Shown here: positions 1 to 8,367 of the stretch, one piece after another
Position numbering within the stretch: position 1 is the first letter of the stretch
Layout: each line of letters begins with the position of its first letter
Assembly: GCF_036181745.1 (NCBI RefSeq)
Contig: NZ_CP108080.1
Coordinates: 2,728,001-2,792,000 of the forward strand
Source of the DNA: Streptomyces sp. NBC_00259
GTDB lineage: Bacteria; Actinomycetota; Actinomycetes; Streptomycetales; Streptomycetaceae
DNA: 64,000 nt
Direction: 5' to 3'
Translations under genes and position numbers: made by a program
The notes under the pieces: model-generated
What the model was told of the DNA's origin: nothing
The model's database searches: none
Seen by the model: only the letters and a program-made list of their open reading frames with translations

Positions 1-1776
1 TAGGTGCCCCTCCTGGAAGACCCAGACGACGGCACCGAACATCGCCGTGAGACTGAGTCCGTTGAGCACGACGGCCTGGAGCGGGATCAGCACGCTGCCG
101 GTGAGCAGGAAGACCAGCAGCAGCGTGACGACGGCGATGATGGCCGCCGCATACGGCAACCGGTCGCCGATCGCGTCCTTGGAATCCACGAGCATCGCCG
201 CCGCGCCGGAGACGGACGTGTCGAACGGGGCCGGCTCCGCACGCAGTTCCCGGACGAGACGCTGGGACTCCTCGCCCACGGCCTCCTCCTCGGGCAGCAC
301 CGTGAACACCGCGTGCCCGGCGGAGACGAGCGGTCCGTCCACTCGCAGCACCCCGGGGAGCGCCTCGACACGAGTGCGGTACTCGGCGTACTGCGCGGAG
401 GTGGCCGCACCCTCGGCGAGGACGTCGAGACTGCCGCCGGGGCTGCCGGGGAACCCGTCCCTGAGGTGCTGCTGCACGACATGCGACTCGGCGGTCGGCG
501 GCAGCTGACGGTCGTCGGCGGGCCCGAACTTGACACCCAGGAAGGGCAGTCCGAGAAGCACCAGCCCGGCGGAGGTGGCCACGGCGAAGACCGGCGCCCG
601 GCGCATCACCAGGGCCACGAGCCTGCCCCAGCCCGCGCCGTCGGTGTCGCCCGTGGAGCCGGATCCTGCGGCGGAGGACGAAGGAGACGACGAGTCCGTC
701 CGGTCCTTGCTGCCGCGGCGCAGCAGGCGGCGCAGGTCCAGTGCGTTCACCCGCTCACCGAGCAGCATCAGGGCGGCGGGAAGGAGCACGAGTGCGGCCG
801 CTGCGGCCAGCAGCACCACCGCGATCCCGGCATAGGCGAACGACCGCAGGAAGTACTGCGGGAAGACCAGCATCGCGGCGAGCGACACGGCCACCGTGAG
901 CGCCGAGAACAGCACCGTACGGCCCGCGGTGCGGACGGTGGTCCCGATCGCCTCCCGGGTGTCGGATCCGCCGGCCAGCTCCTCCCGGAATCTGCGCACG
1001 ATGAACAGGGCGTAGTCGATGGCGAGTCCGAGGCCGAGCGCCGTGGTCAGGTTCTGTGCGAAGACCGAGACATCGGTGAACTCGGTGAGTCCGCGCAGGA
1101 CCGCGTTCGTCCCGAGGATGGCGACGATGCCGATGCCCAGGGGCAGCAGGGCCGCGACCGCGCTGCCGAAGACCATCACCAGCAGCACCAGGGTCACCGG
1201 GAGGGCGATCATCTCGGCCCGGAGCAGGTCCTCCTGGATGATCGTCTGCATGTCGTGCATGACCGCGACGGGGCCACCGACCGAGATCTTCACCGGGCCG
1301 TGCGTGCCCCGGTACTCGGGCGCGATGCGCTCCAGCACCTCGCCGGCAGCCTTCTCGTCGCCTTCTATGCGGGCGGCGATGAGTGCTTCGCGGCCGTCCT
1401 CGGCGCGCAGGGCGGGCGACTTGGTCTGCCAGTACGAGCCGACACCCGTGACGCCCTTCTCACGCGCGAGCCGCTCGGTCAGGCGCGCCGCCTCCGCGGC
1501 GACGGCCGGATCGTCCACGCCCGCAGGCCCGCTCTCGACGAGCAGCAGCAGATTGGGCCGCGCGGCCGGGAACTCGCGGTTGAGCACCTCGGTGGCATAC
1601 GTCGACTGCGCCTCGGGGTCTTCCCATCCCCCGCTGCCCATGCGGTCGGCCACCCCGCTGCCCGCGAACACGGCGAGTGCCGTGACGACCAGGGCGAACA
1701 GCAGCGACAGCCGTGGTCGCGCCGTGACGAACCGGGTCCAGCCGCCGAGGCGCGGCCCACTGTTGACATCGGACAT
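1..1776 (-). CDS. MMPL/RND-family membrane transporter (3' end beyond window)
   Basis: The reading frame is open from the ATG at 1776 down to the window edge, giving 592 residues (start MSDVNSGPRLGGWTRFV). It lacks its C-terminus because the window cuts it. One TM helix near residues 20-40 is followed by a large extracytoplasmic domain. A block of hydrophobic helices spans about residues 170-330, including GLGLAIDYALFIVRRFREE, the typical MMPL/SSD signature with its TM4 Asp. A Ser-rich cytoplasmic linker and a second membrane half follow. Family members (usually 700-750 aa) are proton-driven exporters of lipids or drugs; the substrate here is unknown. It diverges from a TetR gene across a nested palindrome, so TetR repression is likely. 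Family call firm, substrate not. Confidence 0.9.
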   Translation of the reverse strand, partial: MSDVNSGPRLGGWTRFVTARPRLSLLFALVVTALAVFAGSGVADRMGSGGWEDPEAQSTYATEVLNREFPAARPNLLLLVESGPAGVDDPAVAAEAARLTERLAREKGVTGVGSYWQTKSPALRAEDGREALIAARIEGDEKAAGEVLERIAPEYRGTHGPVKISVGGPVAVMHDMQTIIQEDLLRAEMIALPVTLVLLVMVFGSAVAALLPLGIGIVAILGTNAVLRGLTEFTDVSVFAQNLTTALGLGLAIDYALFIVRRFREELAGGSDTREAIGTTVRTAGRTVLFSALTVAVSLAAMLVFPQYFLRSFAYAGIAVVLLAAAAALVLLPAALMLLGERVNALDLRRLLRRGSKDRTDSSSPSSSAAGSGSTGDTDGAGWGRLVALVMRRAPVFAVATSAGLVLLGLPFLGVKFGPADDRQLPPTAESHVVQQHLRDGFPGSPGGSLDVLAEGAATSAQYAEYRTRVEALPGVLRVDGPLVSAGHAVFTVLPEEEAVGEESQRLVRELRAEPAPFDTSVSGAAAMLVDSKDAIGDRLPYAAAIIAVVTLLLVFLLTGSVLIPLQAVVLNGLSLTAMFGAVVWVFQEGHL

Positions 1777-1846
1777 GGTGCGGTGTCCCCCCTACGCCGA
1801 GACCGTGTTACGCAGGAGGCAGCACGAATCGGCCGTTGCCATAGAC

Positions 1847-1907
1847 TGACAAACACGAGTCTTCGCTCGCATTTCTCAAGAATGCGAGCGACCACTCGCG
1901 TTTGTCA
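1847..1907. promoter_or_regulatory. Nested inverted repeat, probable double TetR operator
   Basis: A 27-base inverted repeat (1847-1873 against 1881-1907, 24 of 27 positions matching) surrounds a 7-base centre. The outer parts contain TGACAAAC/GTTTGTCA and the inner parts CGCTCGCATT/AATGCGAGCG. Each arm also holds its own small palindrome (CGAG-N6-CTCG), so two TetR dimers could bind. It lies between the divergent MMPL gene (start 1776) and TetR gene (start 1942) and would cover both promoters. Confidence 0.8.
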
Positions 1908-1941
1908 ACCCAACCTGGAAAGCCGGGGATTGGTGGTCCAC

Positions 1942-2619
1942 ATGCCAGAGGCACCCGACGACGGGGAGCAGGCCAAACCCGCACAGCCGCGCCGCCGCCA
2001 GGCCCGGGGCGAGCGCCGCATCGCCCAGCTCCTGGAGGCCGCGGCAGGGGTGTTCTGCCGCAGCGGGTACACCGCCGCCAGCACCAACGCCATCGCCCGC
2101 GAAGCAGGCGTCTCTCCCGGCACGCTGTACCAGTTCTTCCCGAACAAGGAGGCCATCGCCGTCGAACTCGGCGGGCAGCTGATGCAGCGCTGGCGCGAGA
2201 CCCATGGCGCCGCATTCGACGCACTCGACCCCGCCCTGCCGCTCGACGAGCTGCTGGACTCGGTCCTGGACCCACTGATCGAGTTCAACTGCGAGAACCC
2301 GGCCTTCGCCGTCCTCATGCACGGCTCCGAGATCCCGGGCCGGATCACCGAGGAGCACGACGCCGTCCACTCCGCGCTGCTGGAGCGCGTCGAGGGCATC
2401 CTCGGCGAATTCCTTCCGGACGCCGGCCCCGCCGAGCTGAAACGCACGGCGAACATGACGTTCTGCGTGGTCAAGGCGGGACTGGAGCTGATCCTCGCGT
2501 ACGAGGGGGACGAGCGGGACGCCTACAAGGCGGAGCTGAAAGCGCTGGTGTACCGCTACCTCTCGCCACTCTTCGACGAGACGTCGCGGCCGGGGCACAC
2601 GTCGATTCATACCCCCTAG
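1942..2619 (+). CDS. TetR-family transcriptional regulator
   Basis: A 225-aa protein with a classic TetR N-terminal helix-turn-helix at about residues 22-68 (RIAQLLEAAAGVFCRSGYTA, then NAIAREAGVSPGTLYQFFPN). The variable C-terminal ligand-binding domain follows, ending HTSIHTP. ATG at 1942 is chosen; in-frame TTG (1930) and GTG (1933) starts exist, and the only purine-rich patch (GGGGA near 1924) is poorly spaced for any of them. It diverges from the MMPL exporter, so the likely role is ligand-relieved repressor of that exporter and of itself through the palindrome at 1847-1907. Its last codons overlap the CsoR-like box of the next gene. Ligand unknown. Confidence 0.88.
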   Translation: MPEAPDDGEQAKPAQPRRRQARGERRIAQLLEAAAGVFCRSGYTAASTNAIAREAGVSPGTLYQFFPNKEAIAVELGGQLMQRWRETHGAAFDALDPALPLDELLDSVLDPLIEFNCENPAFAVLMHGSEIPGRITEEHDAVHSALLERVEGILGEFLPDAGPAELKRTANMTFCVVKAGLELILAYEGDERDAYKAELKALVYRYLSPLFDETSRPGHTSIHTP

Positions 2620-2625
2620 GGGTAT
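2609..2625 (+). promoter_or_regulatory. CsoR-type copper operator upstream of copZ
   Basis: ATACCCCCTAGGGGTAT is a near-perfect palindrome of the type bound by copper-sensing CsoR repressors in actinobacteria. It overlaps the stop codon of the TetR gene and a -10-like TATTAT (2623-2628), which suits repression of the copZ transcript in low copper. The CsoR assignment rests on motif resemblance; no csoR gene is in the window. Confidence 0.7.
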
Positions 2626-2735
2626 TATCGAGTGAGAGCCGGGGAGTCCCGTCTTCCCCAGGACTCCCCTGAGGCACCATGACTTCGTTGCACGAAGTGA
2701 TCGCGAAGCGACACACCCTCGAAGAGGAGAACGCC

Positions 2736-3044
2736 ATGACCGTCGAGACGACGACCGGAACCCCCGCCGCCACCGGCTCCTGCTGCTCGCCCTCCGGTTC
2801 CTGCCACGGCGGCGCGGCCGACGTCCAGATCGGCAGCACCACGGTGTACGAGGTGAAGGGCATGACGTGCGGCCACTGCGAGGGGGCCGTGACCGAGGAG
2901 ATCTCCGCGATCCCCGGCGTCACGTCCGTCAAGGCGGTCGCCGCGACCGGTCAGGTCACGGTGGTCTCCGCGGCACCTCTGGAGGAGTCCGCGGTACGCG
3001 CCGCGATCGACGAGGCCGGCTACGAGCTGGTCGGCCGGGCCTGA
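2736..3044 (+). CDS. copZ: Copper chaperone CopZ, HMA domain
   Basis: A 102-aa cytosolic heavy-metal-associated protein. The metal-binding motif MTCGHC sits at about residues 45-50, followed by the ferredoxin-like HMA fold (EGAVTEEISAIPGVTSVKA ... AAIDEAGYELVGRA). An extra Cys-rich N-terminus, GSCCSPSGSCHGG, could add metal ligands. ATG 2736 is preferred because GAGGAG lies 6 bases upstream; an in-frame ATG at 2679 would add 19 residues without a comparable ribosome site. CopZ proteins carry Cu(I) to P1B ATPases and to CsoR. A CsoR-like box lies upstream, but no copA or csoR is adjacent here. A strong hairpin ends the transcript. Confidence 0.92.
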   Translation: MTVETTTGTPAATGSCCSPSGSCHGGAADVQIGSTTVYEVKGMTCGHCEGAVTEEISAIPGVTSVKAVAATGQVTVVSAAPLEESAVRAAIDEAGYELVGRA

Positions 3045-3057
3045 CCCCCGCCGGGCC

Positions 3058-3098
3058 GGGCCGCCCCCGTGGCGGGAGCCCCACGACGGGGGCGGCCC
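3058..3098 (+). terminator. Rho-independent-like terminator after copZ
   Basis: A perfect 13-bp stem (3058-3070 with 3086-3098, GGGCCGCCCCCGT and its complement) begins 13 bases after the copZ stop. There is no T-tract, as is common for Streptomyces terminators. Confidence 0.75.
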
Positions 3099-3696
3099 GC
3101 GCCCGATGCCCGCGTCACCCACAGTGGCGGCGCACAGCGCCCTCCGGGCGCGCACGAGACGTTCCGTACCGCCACCCGGACGGATCCGTCGCCACCGCCG
3201 CCGCGACGATCACCGCGGTGGTCACACGATCGTCACCGTCAGGCCTCACCGCGATCAAGGGCAGACCTTTTTCGAGACGTCACCCGCAGCCTCGCGACGC
3301 CGCAGCCGACCCTCTCCGACCTGCCGAAACCCATGATCACGGGAATTTCCACGGGTTTCTCGTACGTTTTCGTGGTCAGCAAGAGGCTTCGTCTGCGATC
3401 CTTCACGTGGTACACAGGACCTTCACAAAGAGATCCAGATCACAGATATTTGAGGGTAACCATTCGGGCTCTTCGCGAGTCTAAGTGGGCGATGCCAGAG
3501 CGTCTTGGGGGACGTTCATGGGATGTCTTGGGGGACGTCCCAGGCAAGCGTTGGCCGGGGCACGTACGACCGGGGAGCTTTGAGCGGCCCTCCCGTAGAT
3601 ACGTACCCCGGCAGACCGCGTCGCGAAGAGCTTCTGCTGGATTACCAGCAGACGCCCGGCCGGATCCCGTGGGGGGAATCCGCACCGGGGATATGG
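3099..3696 (+). other. Gene-poor interval with candidate small transcript
   Basis: No convincing protein-coding gene lies between the copZ terminator and the citA terminator. Features seen are an AT-richer promoter-like patch near 3425-3460 (TTCACA, then GATATTTGA) and a direct repeat GTCTTGGGGGACGT at 3507-3520 and 3527-3540. A strong Shine-Dalgarno-like GGGGGA lies before an ATG at 3519, which would encode a 21-residue peptide ending at 3584. Reading frames that cross the downstream hairpin into citA on the opposite strand are not believable genes. A noncoding RNA or leader ending at the 3697-3745 hairpin is possible. Confidence 0.4.
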
Positions 3697-3745
3697 GAAG
3701 CGCCCCGCTCGTCGACCCGTGGGGGGATCGGCAGCGGGGCGCTTC
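3697..3745. terminator. Bidirectional terminator downstream of citA
   Basis: A perfect 13-bp stem (GAAGCGCCCCGCT at 3697-3709 with its complement at 3733-3745) lies 34 bases past the citA stop on the minus strand. It would also end any plus-strand transcript from the 3.4 kb region. Confidence 0.8.
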
Positions 3746-3778
3746 TCGTCGTTTCAGGTCCCGGAGTACCTCGACGGA

Positions 3779-5068
3779 TCAGCGGGCCTCGACGGGGACG
3801 AAGTCGCGCAGGACCTCGCCCGTGTAGATCTGGCGCGGGCGGCCGATACGGGAACCCGGCTCCTTGATCATCTCGTGCCACTGGGCGATCCAGCCGGGCA
3901 GCCGGCCGAGGGCGAACAGCACCGTGAACATCTCGGTGGGGAAGCCCATGGCCCGGTAGATCAGGCCGGTGTAGAAGTCGACGTTCGGGTAGAGGTTGCG
4001 CGAGACGAAGTACTCGTCGGAGAGCGCGTGCTCCTCCAGCTTGAGGGCGATGTCGAGCAGCTCGTCGGACTTGCCCAGCGCCGAGAGGACGTCGTGCGCC
4101 GCCGCCTTGATGATCTTGGCGCGCGGGTCGAAGCTCTTGTAGACGCGGTGGCCGAAGCCCATCAGACGAACGCCGTCCTCCTTGTTCTTCACCTTGCGGA
4201 TGAAGGAGTCGACGTCACCACCGTTGGCCGAGATGCCCTCGAGCATCTCCAGCACCGACTGGTTGGCGCCACCGTGCAGCGGGCCCCACAGGGCGGAGAT
4301 ACCGGCGGAGATCGAGGCGAACATGTTCGCCTGCGAGGAGCCCACGAGGCGCACGGTGGAGGTCGAGCAGTTCTGCTCGTGGTCCGCGTGCAGGATGAGC
4401 AGCTTGTCGAGCGCCGCGACCACGACCGGGTCGAGCTCGTACTCCTGCGCCGGGACCGAGAAGGTCATCCGCAGGAAGTTCTCCACGTACCCGAGGTCGT
4501 TACGCGGGTAGACGAAGGGGTGACCGATCGACTTCTTGTAGGCGTACGCCGCGATCGTCGGCAGCTTGGCCAGCAGCCGGATCGTGGAGAGGTGACGCTG
4601 CTTCTCGTCGAACGGGTTGTGGCTGTCCTGGTAGAACGTCGACAGCGCGCTGACCACGGAGGACAGCATGGCCATCGGGTGGGCGTCACGCGGGAAGCCG
4701 TCGAAGAACCGCTTGACGTCCTCGTGCAGGAGGGTGTGCTGGGTGATCTCGCCCCGGAAGGCGGCCAGCTCGTCGACGGTCGGCAGCTCACCGTTGATCA
4801 GCAGGTACGCCACCTCGAGGAAGGAGGAGCGCTCGGCCAGCTGCTCGATCGGGTAGCCGCGGTAGCGCAGGATGCCCTGCTCGCCGTCGAGGTAGGTGAT
4901 CGCGGACTTGTAGGCGGCCGTGTTGCCGTACCCGCTGTCCAGGGTCACCAGACCGGTCTGCGCCCGGAGCTTCCCGATGTCGAAGCCCTTGTCACCAACG
5001 GTGCTCTCGACCACCGGGTAGGTGTATTCACCGTCCGCGTACCGCAGTACTACAGAGTTGTCGCTCAC
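3779..5068 (-). CDS. citA: Citrate synthase
   Basis: A 429-aa hexameric-type citrate synthase, which condenses oxaloacetate and acetyl-CoA at the entry to the TCA cycle. The active-site signatures are all present: ILHADHEQN (His), GPLHGGANQ (His), MGFGHRVYKSFDPRA, and NVDFYTG (Asp). The length matches the roughly 430-aa bacterial family. GTG at 5068 is chosen because GAGGGA lies just upstream and the protein then begins VSDNSVVLRYADGEY, as in homologues; frames extending to 5206 add non-homologous residues. The gene is monocistronic, with a helicase terminator upstream and its own terminator downstream. Confidence 0.97.
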   Translation of the reverse strand: MSDNSVVLRYADGEYTYPVVESTVGDKGFDIGKLRAQTGLVTLDSGYGNTAAYKSAITYLDGEQGILRYRGYPIEQLAERSSFLEVAYLLINGELPTVDELAAFRGEITQHTLLHEDVKRFFDGFPRDAHPMAMLSSVVSALSTFYQDSHNPFDEKQRHLSTIRLLAKLPTIAAYAYKKSIGHPFVYPRNDLGYVENFLRMTFSVPAQEYELDPVVVAALDKLLILHADHEQNCSTSTVRLVGSSQANMFASISAGISALWGPLHGGANQSVLEMLEGISANGGDVDSFIRKVKNKEDGVRLMGFGHRVYKSFDPRAKIIKAAAHDVLSALGKSDELLDIALKLEEHALSDEYFVSRNLYPNVDFYTGLIYRAMGFPTEMFTVLFALGRLPGWIAQWHEMIKEPGSRIGRPRQIYTGEVLRDFVPVEAR

Positions 5069-5175
5069 GTCATCCCTCACCGACGTAGTGCCTCTTCTTC
5101 GAGGTGCCCTGACTGTCTCTACCATCCCCCATTTGGCTGAGGAGAGTGCACTCGGGGTCGACCATTCGGCCGCTC

Positions 5176-5194
5176 GACGGCACTCAGTGCCGTC
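5176..5194. terminator. Palindrome, probable terminator of the helicase gene
   Basis: GACGGCACTCAGTGCCGTC is a perfect 19-base palindrome 43 bases beyond the helicase stop codon and about 110 bases upstream of the citA start. It is most simply a terminator, though a regulatory site for citA is not excluded. Confidence 0.55.
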
Positions 5195-5236
5195 CAGCCT
5201 GCTCATCCTGCCCCCTTCGCCCCGGTTCCGGAAGTG

Positions 5237-7465
5237 TTAGGTGATCTTTCCCACGAAGCCTCCACCTGCCAGCCGATGGTCGAGTGCGGTAAAACGCCGC
5301 CCTGCCGAAACCGTGCGAACCGCCTGCCCTATGGCCTTGCGGGAGCCGACGAGCACCACGAGCCTCTTGGCGCGCGTGACGGCCGTGTAGAGCAGATTGC
5401 GCTGGAGCATCATCCAGGCCCCGGTCGTGACCGGGATCACCACGGCCGGATACTCGCTGCCCTGGGAGCGATGGATCGTCACGGCGTAGGCGTGTGCGAG
5501 CTCGTCCAGCTCGTCGAAGTCGTACGGCACCTCCTCGTCCTCGTCCGTCAGCACCGTCAGCCGCTGGTCGTCCGGATTGAGCGAGGTGACCACGCCGACC
5601 GTGCCGTTGAAGACTCCGTTCTTCCCCTTCTCGTAATTGTTGCGAATCTGGGTGACCTTGTCGCCGACGCGGAACACCCTTCCGCCGAATCTCTTCTCCG
5701 GCAGATCGGGACGGGCGGGAGTGATCGCCTGCTGCAGCAGCCCGTTGAGCGTGCCGGCCCCGGCGGGGCCGCGGTGCATGGGGGCGAGCACCTGCACATC
5801 GCGGCGCGGGTCCAGCCCGAAGCGGGCTGGGAGGCGCCGGGCCGCCACGTCCACGGTGAGCCTGCCCGCCTCCTCGGTGTCGTCCTCGACGAAGAGGAAG
5901 AAGTCGTCGAGGCCTTGGGTGAGGGGGTGCGACCCGGAGTTGATGCGGTGGGCGTTGGTGACGACCCCGGACTGCTGGGCCTGGCGGAAGATCCGGGTCA
6001 GACGGACGGCCGGGACCGGGCTGCCGTCGGCCAGCAGGTCACTGAGCACCTCGCCGGCGCCGACGCTCGGCAGTTGGTCCACATCTCCGACCAGCAGCAG
6101 ATGCGCGCCCGGGGCCACGGCCTTCACCAGTTTGTTGGCCAGCAGCAGATCCAGCATGGAGGCCTCGTCGACCACGACCAGGTCGGCGTCGAGCGGACGG
6201 TCCCTGTCGTATGCCGCGTCGCCGCCCGGCTTCAGCTCCAGGAGCCGGTGCACGGTGGACGCCTCTGCTCCGGTGAGCTCGGCGAGCCGCTTGGCCGCCC
6301 GTCCCGTCGGCGCGGCGAGCACCACCTTGGCCCTCTTGGCGCGGGCCAGCTCGACGATCGAGCGCACCGTGAAGGACTTGCCGCAGCCCGGGCCGCCGGT
6401 CAGGACGGCGACCTTCCGGGTGAGGGCGAGGCGCACGGCCTGCTCCTGCTCGGGCGCCAGCTCCGCGCCCGTACGCTCCGAGAGCCAGGCCAGCGCCTTG
6501 TCCCAGGCCACGTCCTGGAAGCCCGGCATACGGTCCTCGTCGGTGCGCAGGAGCCGGAGCAACTGGGCGGAGAGGGACAGCTCCGCGCGGTGGAACGGCA
6601 CCAGATAGACCGCGGTGACCGGAGCCCCGCCGTCCGGTCCCGGCACCTGCTCGCGCACGGCTCCTTCGGCGTCGGCCGCGAGCTCGGCCAGGCAGTCGAT
6701 GACCAGGCCCGTGTCGACCTGGAGGAGCTTCACGGCGTCCGCGATGAGCTGCTCCTCCGGGAGGTAGCAGTGACCCTGGTCCGTGGACTGCGACAGGGCG
6801 TACTGCAGACCGGCCTTGACCCGGTCGGGGCTGTCGTGGGGTATCCCGACCGCCTGGGCGATCCGGTCGGCGGTGAGGAACCCGATGCCCCAGACGTCCG
6901 CCGCAAGGCGGTACGGCTGGTTCTTCACCACGGAGATCGAGGCGTCGTCGTACTTCTTGTAGATCCGCACGGCGATGGAGGTGGAGACGCCCACTCCCTG
7001 GAGGAAGACCATGACTTCCTTGATGGCCTTCTGCTCCTCCCACGCGGCGCCGATCATCTTCGTGCGCTTGGGGCCGAGGCCGGGGACCTCGATGAGCTTC
7101 TTCGGCTCCTGCTCGATGACGTCGAGGGTGTCCGCGCCGAAGTGGTCGACGATCCGCTCGGCGATTCTGGGGCCGATGCCCTTGATGAGGCCGGAGCCGA
7201 GATAGCGGCGGATACCCTGAACGGTGGCGGGGAGGACCGTCGTGTAGTTCTCGACGGTGAACTGCTTGCCGTACTGGGGATGGGAGCCCCAGCGGCCCTC
7301 CATCCGCAGCGATTCACCCGGCTGTGCGCCGAGGAGCGAGCCGACGACCGTGAGGAGCTCACCGCCGCCGCGACCGGTGTCGACGCGGGCGACCGTGTAC
7401 CCGTTCTCCTCGTTGGCGTAGGTGATCCGCTCGAGGACCGCTTCGAGCACTGCCGGATTGGACAT
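5237..7465 (-). CDS. RecD2-like ATP-dependent DNA helicase (SF1)
   Basis: A 742-aa superfamily 1B helicase of the RecD/TraA (RecD2) type that works without RecBC. Residues 1-330 hold the N-terminal domain with helix-hairpin-helix motifs (LGSGLIKGIGPRIAERIV, LIEVPGLGPKR). The motor core has Walker A GGPGCGKS near residue 356 and motif II VVVDEASMLD near 432. C-terminal motifs include TIHRSQGSEYPAVVIPV and YTAVTRAKRLVVLVG. RecD2 enzymes unwind 5' to 3' and act in replication or repair. It is a single gene with citA downstream. An 11-bp hairpin 114 bases upstream of its start is of uncertain role. Confidence 0.93.
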   Translation of the reverse strand: MSNPAVLEAVLERITYANEENGYTVARVDTGRGGGELLTVVGSLLGAQPGESLRMEGRWGSHPQYGKQFTVENYTTVLPATVQGIRRYLGSGLIKGIGPRIAERIVDHFGADTLDVIEQEPKKLIEVPGLGPKRTKMIGAAWEEQKAIKEVMVFLQGVGVSTSIAVRIYKKYDDASISVVKNQPYRLAADVWGIGFLTADRIAQAVGIPHDSPDRVKAGLQYALSQSTDQGHCYLPEEQLIADAVKLLQVDTGLVIDCLAELAADAEGAVREQVPGPDGGAPVTAVYLVPFHRAELSLSAQLLRLLRTDEDRMPGFQDVAWDKALAWLSERTGAELAPEQEQAVRLALTRKVAVLTGGPGCGKSFTVRSIVELARAKRAKVVLAAPTGRAAKRLAELTGAEASTVHRLLELKPGGDAAYDRDRPLDADLVVVDEASMLDLLLANKLVKAVAPGAHLLLVGDVDQLPSVGAGEVLSDLLADGSPVPAVRLTRIFRQAQQSGVVTNAHRINSGSHPLTQGLDDFFLFVEDDTEEAGRLTVDVAARRLPARFGLDPRRDVQVLAPMHRGPAGAGTLNGLLQQAITPARPDLPEKRFGGRVFRVGDKVTQIRNNYEKGKNGVFNGTVGVVTSLNPDDQRLTVLTDEDEEVPYDFDELDELAHAYAVTIHRSQGSEYPAVVIPVTTGAWMMLQRNLLYTAVTRAKRLVVLVGSRKAIGQAVRTVSAGRRFTALDHRLAGGGFVGKIT

Positions 7466-7578
7466 GAGCCGACGCTACCGCCCCGGTCGGACACCGTGCC
7501 GGGCCTGTGGAAAACCTCGCGCGACCGCGTCGCCAACGACATCCGACGGCATCTGGCGCGGCTCCGGGGCAACTTCAA

Positions 7579-7604
7579 GGGGCCCGGTCGATTGACCGGG
7601 CCCC
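7579..7604. terminator. Strong GC hairpin between divergent genes
   Basis: An 11-bp perfect stem (GGGGCCCGGTC at 7579-7589 with 7594-7604) encloses a 4-base loop. It lies in the 305-base gap between the helicase start (7465, minus strand) and the DUF937 gene start (7771, plus strand), so neither gene obviously ends here. It may end an unseen small transcript or attenuate helicase expression. I see no gene elsewhere in this gap. Confidence 0.5.
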
Positions 7605-7770
7605 GCGTACCCCCCGCATTCAGAGCTCCCCGATCCCCCCAGACCCCTCCCCGGGAACCCTGACACCACATACGACTCGCGTCACGCCGGAAGGGTTGCA
7701 CGACTGCGGGCAGTAATTTTTCCGGAATCTCGAAGTGCCGACATAACGGGGCACCCTTAGCGTTTTCGGC

Positions 7771-8295
7771 ATGAGCGACGATTCGTTTCAGCGGGAAGTA
7801 CTGAACGAGCTCGGGGACGGCGGGCTTCAGGAGATCGCGGACGCGCTCGGTACCGACGCGACCGGGGCGCAGGATGCCGTCGGCACCTCGGTGTCCGCCC
7901 TGTCGGGCGGTCTGCGGGAGGCCGCGGCCGAACCGGCACAGGCCGACGAGGTGCGCGAGGCCGTCGGTGACATCTCCGAGCCGCCCCTGGAAGGCGTCGT
8001 GACGCTGGGCGGCGGGCTGGGCGGCGGCCTGATGGCGGGAGTCCTCGCGAAGCTGGCCAGGCCCGCCGCCGCCGCGCTCGCCAAGCGGACCGGCATGCCC
8101 GTGGCCACGGTCAGCCGGGTCTTCGAGGTGGTGATCCCGGTGGTGGTGACCGTCCTCGCCCAGCGCGCGGCGAGGCGCCGTTCCGCGGGAGCCGCACCCG
8201 GCTCGCCCGGTTCACACGGCACGCCCGGCCCCTCGACGGGCAGCGTGGGCGATGTGCTCGGCGACCTGCTGGGCGGCGGCCCGCGGAAGCCCTGA
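7771..8295 (+). CDS. DUF937-family protein
   Basis: A 174-aa protein (MSDDSFQREVLNELGDGGLQ). The N-terminal half is helical and matches the DUF937/YidB pattern of glutamine- and glycine-rich turns. A Gly-rich hinge (GGGLGGGLMAGVLAKLARPA) leads to a hydrophobic helix FEVVIPVVVTVLAQRAARRR. The tail is Gly/Ser/Pro-rich and ends VGDVLGDLLGGG, a second short DUF937-like segment. No Shine-Dalgarno is visible before ATG 7771, so translation may be leaderless. Function is unknown for the family. It stands alone between the helicase and the sugar cluster. Confidence 0.8.
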   Translation: MSDDSFQREVLNELGDGGLQEIADALGTDATGAQDAVGTSVSALSGGLREAAAEPAQADEVREAVGDISEPPLEGVVTLGGGLGGGLMAGVLAKLARPAAAALAKRTGMPVATVSRVFEVVIPVVVTVLAQRAARRRSAGAAPGSPGSHGTPGPSTGSVGDVLGDLLGGGPRKP

Positions 8296-8367
8296 CCGCA
8301 GGGGTGAGGGCGCCGCGGGCCACACCGGCAGGGGCGTGGACGCCGGCGGGCGATGCCGCAGCACCGG

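Noticed and set aside
3505..3867. Possible 120-residue protein between copZ and citA
   Set aside because: It would read through the 3697-3745 terminator and into the antisense of citA, with no recognisable domain.
3719..5140. Long plus-strand open frame opposite citA
   Set aside because: It is the antisense shadow of a complete citrate synthase, with no family resemblance and no ribosome site.
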